A DNA stretch of 64,000 bases from positions 62,001-126,000 of the forward strand of contig CAVXTW010000014.1 of assembly GCA_963764695.1 (NCBI GenBank), written 5' to 3'. This stretch comes from DATFRY01 sp963764695. GTDB lineage: Bacteria > Myxococcota_A > Polyangia > Haliangiales > Haliangiaceae. The position numbers and the translations under genes are program-made. The notes under the pieces were generated by a model. That model was not told where the DNA came from and did not search any database. It worked only from the letters and a program-made list of their open reading frames with translations. Below, piece by piece: positions 9,291-18,440 of the stretch (the stretch's first letter is position 1; each line of letters begins with the position of its first letter).

Positions 9291-10655
9291 ATGCGAACGA
9301 TACCAGTCGCGCAGCTCGAGCAGATGGCCCGCGATGGCGTGGTCAACACGGTGCTCGCCGTGTTTCCGGATCAGCAGGGACGCCTGACCGGCAAGCGCTA
9401 CACGGCCCGGACCTTCCTCGGCCAGGCGAGGGAGGGATGGGAAGCGTGCGACTACCTCCTCGGCTGTGACATCGAGAACGAGCCGCTGTCCGGGTATGGC
9501 TCGTTCTCATGGGAGCTCGGCTACGGCGACTTCGTGGTCCGCCCCGATCTCGACACCCTCGTGCTGATCCCGTGGCTGGAGCGGACCGCGCTCGTGATCG
9601 GGGATGTGGAAGGAAAGGACCACGGGCCGCTGGCGGTGGCCCCGCGGCAGGTCCTGAAAGCGCAGGTCGCGCGCGCCGAATCCATGGGGCTCGTGATCCG
9701 CGTGGCCTCGGAGCTCGAGTTCTACGTGTTCAACGACAGCTACGAGGCCGCCGGCGCGAAGCGCCATCGCGACCTGGATACCGCCGGGAAGTACATCGAG
9801 GACTATCACATCCTGCAGACGACCCGGGAAGAGCCGCTGATGCAGCCCCTGCGCCGGTACTTCGACGCGCTGGGTTTCGAGGTCGAGAGCTCGAAGGGGG
9901 AGTGGGGACCGGGGCAGGAGGAGCTCAACCTCGCGCACGAGGAACCGGTGGAGATGGCCGATCGCCACACCATCCTCAAGCACGGCGTCAAGGAGGTGGC
10001 CGCGCTGATGGGCAAGGCGGTCACCTTCATGGCCAAGTGGCATACGACGCTCGCCGGGAGCTCCTGTCACATCCACAGCTCCATCTGGGACGCCAAGAGC
10101 GGGCAGCCGCTTGGCTGGGACCCGAAAGGACCGGCCCATCTCTCCACCAGGATGCAGCAGTGGGTGGCGGGACAGCTCGCCCTGGGGCGCGAGCTCAGCG
10201 CGTTCTATGCCCCGTACGTGAACAGCTACCGTCGGTACCAGGCCGGCACGTTCGCGCCGACGCGACTGGTGGCCGGCATCGACAACCGCACGTGCGGCCT
10301 GCGGATCATCGGACACTCGGCCAGCGCGATCCGGGTGGAGAACCGCTGTCCCGGCGCCGATGCCAATCCGTATCTCGCCTTCGCGGCCACGATCGCGGCG
10401 GGGCTCTTCGGGATCGAGCATGGACTCGACTTCGAAGGGCTCTACACCGGAAACGCCTACAACGATCCGGCCGTGCGCGAGGTGCCGAAGACCCTGTATG
10501 AAGCCATCGGCCTGCTGGAGAGGTCCGAGACGGCGCGGGCCGCGTTCGGCGACGTGGTCGTCGATCACTACGTGAACACCGCCCGCCAGGAACAGGCCGT
10601 GTACGACCAGCGCGTGACCGACGTGGATCTGATGAGGAACTTCGAGAGGGCCTGA
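9291..10655 (+). CDS. Glutamine synthetase-family ligase (gamma-glutamylamine synthetase-like)
   Basis: 454 residues covering the GS beta-grasp N-domain and the catalytic domain. Metal and ATP site motifs are visible: ASELEFYVF, GPGQEELNLAHE, the His block GSSCHIHSSIW and the Arg-containing IRVENRCPGADANPYLA. Unlike housekeeping GlnA there is no obvious adenylylation-loop Tyr motif, and the gene sits in an amine-catabolic operon. GS homologues in such settings (PuuA, GlnA3, GlnA4 types) ligate glutamate to polyamines or ethanolamine at the start of degradation. That assignment comes from context; true glutamine synthetase activity is less likely. Confidence 0.88.
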   Translation: MRTIPVAQLEQMARDGVVNTVLAVFPDQQGRLTGKRYTARTFLGQAREGWEACDYLLGCDIENEPLSGYGSFSWELGYGDFVVRPDLDTLVLIPWLERTALVIGDVEGKDHGPLAVAPRQVLKAQVARAESMGLVIRVASELEFYVFNDSYEAAGAKRHRDLDTAGKYIEDYHILQTTREEPLMQPLRRYFDALGFEVESSKGEWGPGQEELNLAHEEPVEMADRHTILKHGVKEVAALMGKAVTFMAKWHTTLAGSSCHIHSSIWDAKSGQPLGWDPKGPAHLSTRMQQWVAGQLALGRELSAFYAPYVNSYRRYQAGTFAPTRLVAGIDNRTCGLRIIGHSASAIRVENRCPGADANPYLAFAATIAAGLFGIEHGLDFEGLYTGNAYNDPAVREVPKTLYEAIGLLERSETARAAFGDVVVDHYVNTARQEQAVYDQRVTDVDLMRNFERA

Positions 10656-10657
10656 AA

Positions 10658-11461
10658 ATGCATCGCTCCGCCACGCGCCGGCTCGAAGGCAAGGTCTGTG
10701 TGATCACCGGTTCCGGTGCCGGTCTCGGCGCCGAGGCGGCACGCCTGTTCGCCATGGAAGGCGCCTCCGTGGTGGTGAGCGACAGCGACGCTCGGTCCGG
10801 GGAGGCGGTGGCCGACGAGATCCGGACCGCGGGCGGGCAGGCAGTCTTCATCGGCGCCGATGTTCGCTCCAGCGCCGCCGTGGAAGCCCTGTACGCTGAC
10901 GCCCGCAGTGCCTTCGGCAAGATCGACGTCCTCTACAACAACGCCGGCGTCTCGCCCGGCGACGACGATGGCGTCGTGAACACGGCCGACGAGGTCTGGA
11001 ACCTGGTCCTCGATATCAACGTCGTGGGCGTCGCGCGCTGCTGCCGGGCCGGCATCCCGTATCTGCGAGAAGCGGGGGGCGGATCGATCATCAACGTCGC
11101 CAGCTTCGTTGCGACCGTCGGTGCCGCCACACCACAGATCGCATACACCGCGTCGAAGGGAGCGGTGCTCTCGATGACGAGGGAGATCGCTGTCATTCAC
11201 GCCCGCGAGGGCATCCGCGCCAACGCGCTCTCCCCGGGGCCGGTCCGCACCGCCTTGCTCGAGAAGTTCCTCTCCACCGAGGAGAAGCGGCAGCGGCGAC
11301 TGGTCCACATCCCGATGGGCCGCTTCGGCGAGGCGCAAGAAATCGCCCGGGCCGCGCTGTTCCTGGCCTCCGACGAGTCGTCCTTCATCACCGGCGCCGA
11401 CTTCCGGGTCAACGGCGGCATCACCGCCGCGTACGTGACCCCCGAGGGACCGGCGAAGTAG
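10658..11461 (+). CDS. Short-chain dehydrogenase/reductase (SDR)
   Basis: 267 residues with a classical SDR layout: cofactor motif TGSGAGLG near residue 18, NNAGVS, the catalytic Ser in INVASF and the YTASK catalytic Tyr/Lys, then LSPGPVRT and a C-terminal GGITAAYV. An Asp after the second strand (VVSDSD) favours NAD over NADP. It starts 2 nt after the ligase gene and closes the operon. SDR genes accompany GS-like/ALDH/permease sets in actinobacteria and proteobacteria; the reaction here is unknown. Confidence 0.9.
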   Translation: MHRSATRRLEGKVCVITGSGAGLGAEAARLFAMEGASVVVSDSDARSGEAVADEIRTAGGQAVFIGADVRSSAAVEALYADARSAFGKIDVLYNNAGVSPGDDDGVVNTADEVWNLVLDINVVGVARCCRAGIPYLREAGGGSIINVASFVATVGAATPQIAYTASKGAVLSMTREIAVIHAREGIRANALSPGPVRTALLEKFLSTEEKRQRRLVHIPMGRFGEAQEIARAALFLASDESSFITGADFRVNGGITAAYVTPEGPAK

Positions 11462-11530
11462 CCGAGCGGCGCGCGGCAGGTCGGGCGTGACGACCCTTGT
11501 GTCGCCGGCTGGCGGCGGGTATTGGGTGGC

Positions 11531-13189
11531 ATGCCGTTTCCGCCCGCCCACCCGGGTCTCCTCCGCGCCATCACCGAGCGAGGCTACGCCGAGCCGACCC
11601 CGGTACAGGCGGCCGTGCTCGACCCGGATACGACCGGCAAGGACCTCCTGGTCTCGGCCCAGACCGGATCGGGCAAGACCGTCGCGTACGGGCTCGTCAT
11701 CGCGCGGACGCTGCTCGGCGACGCACCTCGCCTGCCGAAGGACGCGCCGACCCTGGCGCTGGTCATCGCCCCGACCCGTGAGCTGGCTTTCCAGGTCCAG
11801 GCCGAGCTGTCCTGGCTGTACGCCCCGACCGGCGCCCGGGTTGTGGCCTGCGTCGGCGGCATGGATCCGCGCCGCGAGCAGCGCGAGCTGAGCCTGGGCG
11901 CCCCCATCGTGGTCGGCACGCCGGGGCGCCTGCGCGATCACCTGGAGCGCGGCCGTCTCGATCTGTCGCGGCTCGTCGCGGTGGTCCTCGACGAGGCCGA
12001 CGAGATGCTCGACCTCGGCTTCAAGGAGGAGCTCGAGGCGCTGCTCGACGCCACCCCGGCCAGCCGGACGACGCTGATGTTCTCGGCCACCATCCCGCGC
12101 GGCATCGCTTCGCTGGCGCGCCAGTACCAGCGCGACGCGGTCCGCATCGCCAGCACCGACGAGCAGGCGGCCCACGGCGACATCGAGTACCGCGCCGTCA
12201 CCGTGATCCCGCGCGAGCGCGATCTCGCGGTGGTCAACCTCCTGCGCTACTTCGAGGCGCGCGGCGCGCTGGTGTTCTGCTCGACCCGCGCCGCGGTGAA
12301 CCACCTGGTCGCCAACCTCCTCGAGCGCGGCTTCTCGGTGGTCGCGCTGTCGGGCGAGCTCAGCCAGGCCGAGCGGACGCGCGCCCTCCAGTCGCTTCGC
12401 GATGGCCGGGCGCGGGTCTGCGTCGCCACCGACGTCGCCGCGCGCGGCCTCGATCTGCCGGACCTCGGCCTCGTGGTCCACGCCGATCCGCCGCGCGATC
12501 GCCAGACGCTCCTCCACCGCAGCGGCCGGACCGGTCGAGCCGGTCGCAAGGGCGTCACCGTCGTCATCGTGCCGGCTCCGGCCCGTCACCAGGCCGAGCG
12601 GCTGTTCGCGAGCGCGAACGTGAAGGCCGTGTGGTCGCCGGCGCCGTCGTCCGACGAGATCCGCAAGCGCGATCAGGCTCGCCTGGTGGCCGACGTCGCC
12701 GCCACCGCGGCCGACGCCGGCGACGACGAGATGGCCGCCGCTCGCGCGCTCCTGGCCGAGCGCGGCCCGGAGCAGATCGCCGCGGCGCTGGTCCGGCTGC
12801 ACCGCGGCCTGCAGCCCGCGCCGGAGGAGCTGACGGTGCCGGTCGAGCGAACCGCGCGACCGAGGCAGGCGCCGGCCGGGCGCGAGCACCGCGGGCCCGC
12901 TCGGAAGGGCGAGTGGATCCTCTTCCACCTCAACATCGGCAGCACCCGCAACGCCGATCCGCGCTGGCTCGTCCCGCTCCTGTGCAAGCGCGGCGCGATC
13001 ACGCGGCAGGAGATCGGAGCCATCCGGGTCGACACGCGCGAGACCACGGTGGAGATCGCCGCGCACGTGGCCGAGCGCTTCGCCGAGCAGGCCCGCCGGC
13101 CGAGCGCGGATCCGCGCGACAAGCACATCCGCATCGCGCGCTTCGAGCCCGCCCGGGTCCGACCGCCGACCGCGGCGCGCCGCCGGTGA
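11531..13189 (+). CDS. DEAD-box RNA helicase with DbpA-type C-terminal domain
   Basis: 552 residues from ATG 11531 (a TTG at 11522 would add three). Helicase core motifs run in order: Q motif PTPVQAAVL, AQTGSGKT, PTRELA, TPGRL, DEAD (VLDEADEMLD), SAT, then ARGLD and HRSGRTGRAGR. The C-terminal about 75 residues (ILFHLNIGSTRNADPRWLVP onward) match the DbpA/CsdA-like RNA-binding fold. It probably remodels structured RNA, for example during ribosome assembly or cold adaptation. It is separated by 69 nt from the SDR gene and is likely its own unit. Confidence 0.93.
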   Translation: MPFPPAHPGLLRAITERGYAEPTPVQAAVLDPDTTGKDLLVSAQTGSGKTVAYGLVIARTLLGDAPRLPKDAPTLALVIAPTRELAFQVQAELSWLYAPTGARVVACVGGMDPRREQRELSLGAPIVVGTPGRLRDHLERGRLDLSRLVAVVLDEADEMLDLGFKEELEALLDATPASRTTLMFSATIPRGIASLARQYQRDAVRIASTDEQAAHGDIEYRAVTVIPRERDLAVVNLLRYFEARGALVFCSTRAAVNHLVANLLERGFSVVALSGELSQAERTRALQSLRDGRARVCVATDVAARGLDLPDLGLVVHADPPRDRQTLLHRSGRTGRAGRKGVTVVIVPAPARHQAERLFASANVKAVWSPAPSSDEIRKRDQARLVADVAATAADAGDDEMAAARALLAERGPEQIAAALVRLHRGLQPAPEELTVPVERTARPRQAPAGREHRGPARKGEWILFHLNIGSTRNADPRWLVPLLCKRGAITRQEIGAIRVDTRETTVEIAAHVAERFAEQARRPSADPRDKHIRIARFEPARVRPPTAARRR

Positions 13190-13199
13190 CCCGGCGTGC

Positions 13200-13211
13200 T
13201 AGCCTGTGCCG
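13200..13211 (+). promoter_or_regulatory. Leaderless promoter -10 element
   Basis: TAGCCT at 13200-13205 lies 6 nt before ATG 13212, preceded by TGC in an extended -10-like context. Transcription would begin at or next to the start codon. Confidence 0.45.
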
Positions 13212-13547
13212 ATGCTGGACTGTCAGTCCTGCGGCGCCTGCTGCTTCTCGGAGTCGTCGAGCTACGTCCCGCTGACCGGGCGCGATCGGCTCCTCTTGCG
13301 CGGTGACGCCGCGGCGCTGGTCCGCGAGATCGACGGCGCGCACTACATGGCGATGGACCGCGGCCGGTGCGCCGCGCTGCGGGTCGACCGCGGCGCGTTC
13401 GTGTGCGCGATCTACGCGCGGCGACCGGCGGTGTGCCGCGAGCTCGACCGCGGAACGCCGGCATGTCGAGAGGAGCGCGCGCTCAAGCGCCTGGTCGCGG
13501 CGGAAGCGCGGGAAGCGGGCGATCCGGGGTCGAGCTCGCCGCGCTGA
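13212..13547 (+). CDS. YkgJ-family cysteine-cluster protein
   Basis: 111 residues from ATG 13212 (GTG 13206 is in frame but lies in the promoter spacer). The N-terminal CQSCGACC cluster and a later CAIYARRPAVC with a further Cys match the UPF0153/YkgJ family, thought to bind zinc or an Fe-S cluster. It is a stand-alone gene with a leaderless-type promoter. The family has no firmly assigned cellular role. Confidence 0.85.
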   Translation: MLDCQSCGACCFSESSSYVPLTGRDRLLLRGDAAALVREIDGAHYMAMDRGRCAALRVDRGAFVCAIYARRPAVCRELDRGTPACREERALKRLVAAEAREAGDPGSSSPR

Positions 13548-13631
13548 AGCGAGGTTCCCTCGGATTCGGCGTCTTGTTCGCCCTGAGCTCTCTATTCGGA
13601 GCCAAAACGTACGCGATCTACCCGTCGCGGC

Positions 13632-13661
13632 TTGACTGTTTAGTCAAAGCCCAATTATGAA
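13632..13661 (+). promoter_or_regulatory. Sigma-70-like promoter with a dyad over the -35
   Basis: TTGACT (13632-13637) and TATGAA (13656-13661) are separated by 18 nt in an unusually AT-rich stretch. TTGACT-GTTT-AGTCAA (13632-13647) is a perfect 6-bp inverted repeat overlapping the -35 box, as expected for a repressor site. It lies about 40 nt before the AT-hook gene, which could be autoregulated. Confidence 0.55.
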
Positions 13662-13701
13662 TAGATAAATCCAGCTAAACCGGACGCCGGGACAGGAGAA
13701 C

Positions 13702-14178
13702 ATGAAAATGCCGAGGCCACGCAAACGAGGCCGCAAGGAAACGCGGGCGCAAGGGTCCCGGGGAAATGGGGCGTCAGGCGAGCTGGCGTCTCTGCTCCAG
13801 AAGCGCACGACCGCAATGACCAGCGTCGAGGACCTCGAGACCAAGCTCGGCGATGCCCAGGCCATCCTGGAGACCCTGAACAAGGAGATCAGGAGTCACG
13901 CGGACTGGAAGGCGCTGCAGGTCGGTCTGGGCAACGGAGCGCCCAGACGCCGCGGACGGCCCCCCGGAAGCGGCAAGGCGGCCAAGGCGCCCAGGGCCGT
14001 CGGCCAGGCCAGCGAGGAAGAGATCCTCTCCTATTTCAAGAAGAACCCGAACGCCAGCGTCGGTAGCTGCAAGAAGGCGCTCGACGGACGCGCGGTGGCG
14101 ACGAGGCCGCTGGTGGAGGCGGGGCTCCTGAAGAAGACCGGCGGCCGCGGGACCGGCGTGACCTTCAAGGTCGTTTAG
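13702..14178 (+). CDS. Small basic AT-hook protein with winged-helix-like C-terminus
   Basis: 158 residues from ATG 13702, preceded by an AGGAG Shine-Dalgarno. The N-terminus is Arg/Lys-rich (1-20), followed by a short helical region (about 40-72), a canonical AT-hook PRRRGRPPGS (81-90), and a compact C-terminal part (about 103-158: EEEILSYFKKNP to GTGVTFKVV) that looks like a winged helix. It probably binds AT-rich DNA and may be a nucleoid or regulatory protein. No named family is recognised. Its own promoter is AT-rich and dyad-bearing, compatible with self-binding. Confidence 0.7.
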   Translation: MKMPRPRKRGRKETRAQGSRGNGASGELASLLQKRTTAMTSVEDLETKLGDAQAILETLNKEIRSHADWKALQVGLGNGAPRRRGRPPGSGKAAKAPRAVGQASEEEILSYFKKNPNASVGSCKKALDGRAVATRPLVEAGLLKKTGGRGTGVTFKVV

Positions 14179-14551
14179 CCCGGAGGCGCGGAAAAGAAAG
14201 CGCCCTCGAATTCCCAGGGCGGTCGGCTATTGGGGGCCGGCTGCTCGCCATGGGCGGCTCCGGTCGCGACGAGGCCGGCGGCGCCGCCACGGCCGTCCTG
14301 TATCACCTGATCCACGCGCTCGCCCGGCCATCCTCGAGCGGGGCGCCACCGCGAGGGTGTAGTGCCGGCGGTGCTGGCCGGGTGCCGTGCGGTTGCTTGC
14401 GGTCCCGCCCTCAAGGATCGGCGCTGCTGTCCGATCCCACTGGGGCCATGGAGTCAGGGCGAGGCGGCAAGGCACTGTCAACCCGGATCGAGGTGTCCGT
14501 CCTTGTCTGGAGGAGAGTACCCGGAAGGGTTGTGGGCAAGGGTGGTCGGAG
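14179..14551 (+). other. Intergenic region, no gene seen
   Basis: 373 nt between the AT-hook gene and the sensor kinase. GCCCT (14202-14206) and AGGGC (14216-14220) form a short stem that might end the upstream transcript. No reading frame shows recognisable protein character; GGAGG before 14552 belongs to the kinase gene. Confidence 0.5.
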
Positions 14552-16060
14552 GTGTTGACCACGAGATCGAAGAGGCGCCTGAAGATTCGCACGAAGCTGA
14601 TGGGCATCGCCGGCGTGACGTCGCTGGCGTTCGTCCTTCTCATCGTCAGCAGCTCTGCGATCTCCAGGCGAGTCAACGGACAGGTCTCCTCGCTCGAGAA
14701 GCTCTACGTCCCCAGGATCGCCCTGCAGCCGCAGCTCGAGGCCCAGTTCGAGCGGATCTGGCGCGGGTTTCAGGACGCGGTCGCCGCCTCGGACGACGAT
14801 GCACTGGCCGCCACCGGCGAGCTCAAGGACAGGTTCCTCGCGCTCCTCTCGGCTGCCCGCGGCTCGCTGGGCCCGGAGGAGGCCGAGACCCTCCGTCGTG
14901 TCGTCGAGGACTATTACGCGACAGGGCTCGACGTCTCGCGCCGGCTCATCGCCGAGGACGCCGACGAGGACCTGCCGGCCGCGATGGCGGCGATGCAGAC
15001 CAAGCAGGCGCGGGTCATCGAGGTTCTGAAGGCCACGACCCGGTTCGACGAGCACACGCTGCAGAGCGCCTTCGGGGCCACGCGCCACGCGCTGGACGTC
15101 GGCCGGACCACCCGGTTGTGGATCGGCGTCGCCTTGCTCATCGTCGTCACCCTGCTGTCGCTCGGACTCAGCCGCGGCCTCGTCCGCTCGGTGGCCGAGC
15201 TGGCGGAGGGCTTCCAGCACTTCGGCAACAGCGAGTTCGATCGGCGCATCCGGTTGAGGGCGGGCGACGAGCTCGGCGATCTTGCGCAGGTGGCCAACCA
15301 GATGGCCGAGAGCCTGGAGCGGGGGCGGAACCTCCTGCAGCAGCGCACCGACGAGGTGCTTCAGGTGAACCGCGAGCTCGAGGCCTTCAGCTACTCGGTC
15401 GCCCACGACCTGCGAGCGCCGCTGCGAGGCATGAACGGCTTCGCGCGGATTCTCTTCGATGACTACAAGGACAGGCTCGATTCGGACGGCCTCGACTGCC
15501 TGCAGGAGATCCAGGACAACGCCGTGCGCATGGCCGACCTCATCGACGCGCTCCTGTCGCTCGCGCGTGTGACCAGGACAGCGCTCAAGCCCGAGTCGGT
15601 CGATCTGTCCGCGATCGCGCGCTCCATCGCCGCGCGACTCGCCGCCGCGGAGCCCGATCGCACGACCGAGGTGATGATCGACGACCAGCTCCAGGCTCAT
15701 ATCGATCCTCACCTGGCCTCGAACCTGCTCGAGAATCTGTTCGGGAACGCCTGGAAGTTCACGAGCAAGAGGTCGCCGGCGCGGATCGAGTTCAAGGCCG
15801 TGGAGGAGAACGGCTCCCGCACCTTCTTCGTGCGCGACAACGGCGCCGGATTCGACACCGAGCACGCGAGCAAGCTGTTCGCTCCCTTCCAGCGCCTCCA
15901 CTCGGTCAGCGAGTTTCCGGGCACGGGGATCGGCCTCGCCACCGTGCAGCGCATCGTTCATCGCCACGGGGGACGCATCTGGGCCCAGGGAGTGGTCGAT
16001 GCGGGGGCGACCTTCTTCTTCTCGCTGCCGTCCACGGCGATCGGAGAACAACGTACATGA
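14552..16060 (+). CDS. Membrane sensor histidine kinase (phytochrome-type HisKA)
   Basis: About 502 residues from GTG 14552; TTG 14555 is equally possible, while ATG 14600 would remove the basic RSKRRLKIRTK that precedes the first membrane helix. Order: TM1 (about 17-37), a helical periplasmic domain of 4HB/MCP type, TM2 (about 190-210), HAMP, a coiled linker, HisKA with FSYSVAHDLRAPLRG (phospho-His) and HATPase with NLLENLFGNAWKFT, DNGAGFD and GTGIGLA. This HisKA type is common in kinases that phosphorylate Rcp1-like single-domain regulators, and one follows with a 4-nt ATGA overlap. Confidence 0.9.
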   Translation: MLTTRSKRRLKIRTKLMGIAGVTSLAFVLLIVSSSAISRRVNGQVSSLEKLYVPRIALQPQLEAQFERIWRGFQDAVAASDDDALAATGELKDRFLALLSAARGSLGPEEAETLRRVVEDYYATGLDVSRRLIAEDADEDLPAAMAAMQTKQARVIEVLKATTRFDEHTLQSAFGATRHALDVGRTTRLWIGVALLIVVTLLSLGLSRGLVRSVAELAEGFQHFGNSEFDRRIRLRAGDELGDLAQVANQMAESLERGRNLLQQRTDEVLQVNRELEAFSYSVAHDLRAPLRGMNGFARILFDDYKDRLDSDGLDCLQEIQDNAVRMADLIDALLSLARVTRTALKPESVDLSAIARSIAARLAAAEPDRTTEVMIDDQLQAHIDPHLASNLLENLFGNAWKFTSKRSPARIEFKAVEENGSRTFFVRDNGAGFDTEHASKLFAPFQRLHSVSEFPGTGIGLATVQRIVHRHGGRIWAQGVVDAGATFFFSLPSTAIGEQRT

Positions 16061-16503
16061 CCAGGGTTCTACTGCTCGTCGAAGACAACCCGACCGACGA
16101 GAAGCTCACCTTGCGGGGCTTCAAGAAGTGCGGCGTCGCCAACGAGATCGTGGTCGTCCGCGACGGCGCGGAGGCGCTCGACTTCCTCTTCGAGAGAGGG
16201 AAGTACGCCGGGCGGATCGCAGACGAGCTACCGGCGGTCGTCCTGCTCGACCTGAACTTGCCCCGAGTGGGCGGTCTGGAGGTCCTGCGACAAATCCGGG
16301 CGAACGAGCGCACCAAGCTCCTTCCGGTGATGGTGCTGACGGCCTCGAAGGAAGAAGAAGACGTGGTGCGCAGCTACACCCTCGGCGCCAACGCCTACGT
16401 GCGCAAGCCTGTCGACTTCGGCGATTTTGCCTCGGCGGCGCAGACGCTGGGGCTCTTCTGGCTGCTCCACAACGAGCCCGCGCCCAGCCCTCAGGCCTCA
16501 TGA
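16057..16503 (+). CDS. Single-domain response regulator, Rcp1-like
   Basis: 148 residues, one receiver domain and no output. Acidic pocket EDNP, phospho-acceptor Asp in LLDLNLP, switch Thr in VLTAS and Lys in VRKPVDF are present. The long loop with ALDFLFERGKYAG is characteristic of the Rcp1 subgroup. ATG 16057 overlaps the kinase stop and its own stop overlaps the next start, so the three proteins are probably made in fixed ratio. It likely shuttles phosphate between the two flanking kinases or binds a target directly. Confidence 0.93.
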   Translation: MTRVLLLVEDNPTDEKLTLRGFKKCGVANEIVVVRDGAEALDFLFERGKYAGRIADELPAVVLLDLNLPRVGGLEVLRQIRANERTKLLPVMVLTASKEEEDVVRSYTLGANAYVRKPVDFGDFASAAQTLGLFWLLHNEPAPSPQAS

Positions 16504-18440
16504 CCGCCGCACCGCTTCGCGTCCTCCTCGCCGACGACTCTGCGTCCGACGCCAAGCTGGTCGTCCGCGCGCTCAGGAAGAGCTTCGAACCCCTCGAGAC
16601 CAAGCTGGTCAACACCGCTGCCGGGATGCGCGCTGCTCTCGAGTCCGAGGGCGCCTGGGACGTGATCATCTCGGACTGGTCGATGCCGACCTTCAGTGCG
16701 CTGGAGGCGCTCGAGCTCGCGACCGAGGTGACGCCGGATGTGCCCGTCATCATCGTCTCGGGAACGATCGGGGAGGAGAGCGCCGTGGGCGCCATGCGCG
16801 GTGGGGCCCGCGATTTCTTCCTCAAGGACAAGCTCGCTCTCCTGGCTGCGGCCGTCACGCGCGAGGTGGCCGAGAGCCGGGCGCGCATCGCGCAGCGCTC
16901 GATGGAGGATGCACTCCGAGCGAGCGAAGCCAGGTTCGCGCGGCTGTCCGAGTCCGGCATCATCGGCATTGCCGTCGCCGACCTGTCCGGCAACGTCCAG
17001 TCCGCCAATGACGCGTACCTCGACATCCTGGGGTACACGCGCGCGGAGGTGGAGTCCGGTTTTCCCAGGTGGGGTGACATCACGCCGGCCGAATGGAAGC
17101 CGGCCGACGATCTGTGGTTCGCGCAGCTCGAGACCCAGGGCAAGACATCCGCCTACGAGAAGGAGATGCTCCGCAGTGACGGCACTCGCGTCCCCGTCCT
17201 GATGGGCGGGGCGATGCTCGATGATCACAGCTGCATCGCGTTCGTGACCGACCTGACCGAACGCAAGAGAGCCGAGGCGGCGCATCGCCGGACCGAGGAA
17301 CAGCTCCGCCAGTCCCAGAAGATGGAGGCCATCGGGGCCCTGGCCGGAGGTGTCGCGCACGACTTCAACAACATCCTCTCGGTCATTCTCAGCTACAGCG
17401 AGATGCTCGCGCAGGACCTCAAGGAGGACGATCCGATGCGCGGCGACCTCAACGAGATGAAGCTGGCAGGGCAACGTGCGGCCGCGCTGACCCGCCAGCT
17501 CCTCGCGTTCAGCCGCCAGCAGACCATCGAGCCGGAGATCATCGATCTCAACGCGGTGATCCAGGACATGGACGCGATGCTCCGGCGGCTGATCCGCGAG
17601 GATATCGAGCTCGTCACGATCCCCGCCGTGGACCTCGGGTCATGCAAGAACGACATCGGACAGGTGGAGCAGATCGTGATGAATCTCGTCGTCAACGCGG
17701 TCAACGCGATGCCCGGGGGCGGTCAGCTGACGGTCGAGACGGCGAACGTCGAGCTCGATCACGAGTTCGCACGCGAGCATCTCGGCACCAAACCCGGCCA
17801 GCATGTCATGCTCGCCGTGAGCGACACCGGGATGGGGATGGACGCGGCCACCCAGGCCAGGATCTTCGAGCCGTTCTTCACGACCAAGGAGAAGGGCAAG
17901 GGCACGGGGCTGGGTCTCTCGACGGTGTTCGGGATCGTCAAGCAGTCGGGCGGCAGCATCTGGGTCTACAGCGAGCCGGAGAAGGGCACGTCCTTCAAGG
18001 TCTACTTCCCGGTGAGCTGCGAGACGGCGAGGGAGACGGCCTCGGACGCGCCGATCACGACGCTCCGCGGATCGGAGACCATCCTGCTCGTCGAGGACGA
18101 GGATCAGATCCGCACCGTGGCGAAGGGGATCCTCGTGCGGCACGGCTATCACGTCATCGAGACGAGAAGCGGCAGCGAGGCGCTGCTCGCATCCGAGCGA
18201 CACGAGGGGACCATCCACCTCCTCTTGACGGACGTCATCATGCCTCAGATGAGCGGCAGCCAGCTCGCCGAGCGGGTTGGCCCGACCCGCCCGGACATGA
18301 AGGTGCTGTTCATGTCGGGCTACACCGACGGAGCGATCGCGGGCCGACTCGCGCCCGGCGTCGCATTTCTCCAGAAGCCGCTCACGCCGGGGGCTCTGAC
18401 TCGCAAGGTTCGCGAAGTACTGGGGCAGGGGGGTCGATGA
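16500..18440 (+). CDS. Hybrid histidine kinase (REC-PAS-HisKA-HATPase-REC)
   Basis: 646 residues without membrane segments. An N-terminal receiver (about 6-125; LADDS, IISDWSMP, SGT, LKDK) is followed by a PAS domain (about 140-255), HisKA with LAGGVAHDFNNILSV, HATPase with NLVVNAVNAMPGG, DTGMGMD and GTGLGLSTVFG, and a C-terminal receiver (about 525-645; EDEDQIR, LLTDVIMP, KPLTP). It is cytoplasmic and presumably receives phosphate on its first receiver. It overlaps both neighbours by 4 nt. Confidence 0.93.
   Translation: MTAAPLRVLLADDSASDAKLVVRALRKSFEPLETKLVNTAAGMRAALESEGAWDVIISDWSMPTFSALEALELATEVTPDVPVIIVSGTIGEESAVGAMRGGARDFFLKDKLALLAAAVTREVAESRARIAQRSMEDALRASEARFARLSESGIIGIAVADLSGNVQSANDAYLDILGYTRAEVESGFPRWGDITPAEWKPADDLWFAQLETQGKTSAYEKEMLRSDGTRVPVLMGGAMLDDHSCIAFVTDLTERKRAEAAHRRTEEQLRQSQKMEAIGALAGGVAHDFNNILSVILSYSEMLAQDLKEDDPMRGDLNEMKLAGQRAAALTRQLLAFSRQQTIEPEIIDLNAVIQDMDAMLRRLIREDIELVTIPAVDLGSCKNDIGQVEQIVMNLVVNAVNAMPGGGQLTVETANVELDHEFAREHLGTKPGQHVMLAVSDTGMGMDAATQARIFEPFFTTKEKGKGTGLGLSTVFGIVKQSGGSIWVYSEPEKGTSFKVYFPVSCETARETASDAPITTLRGSETILLVEDEDQIRTVAKGILVRHGYHVIETRSGSEALLASERHEGTIHLLLTDVIMPQMSGSQLAERVGPTRPDMKVLFMSGYTDGAIAGRLAPGVAFLQKPLTPGALTRKVREVLGQGGR

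Noticed and set aside
10568..13126. 852-codon open frame on the minus strand
   Set aside because: Antisense to the SDR and the motif-complete DEAD-box helicase; composition is the Arg/Asp/Gly-rich shadow typical of high-GC third-position bias.
14175..14414. 79-codon minus-strand frame in the intergenic region
   Set aside because: No recognisable sequence character, RBS or promoter support.
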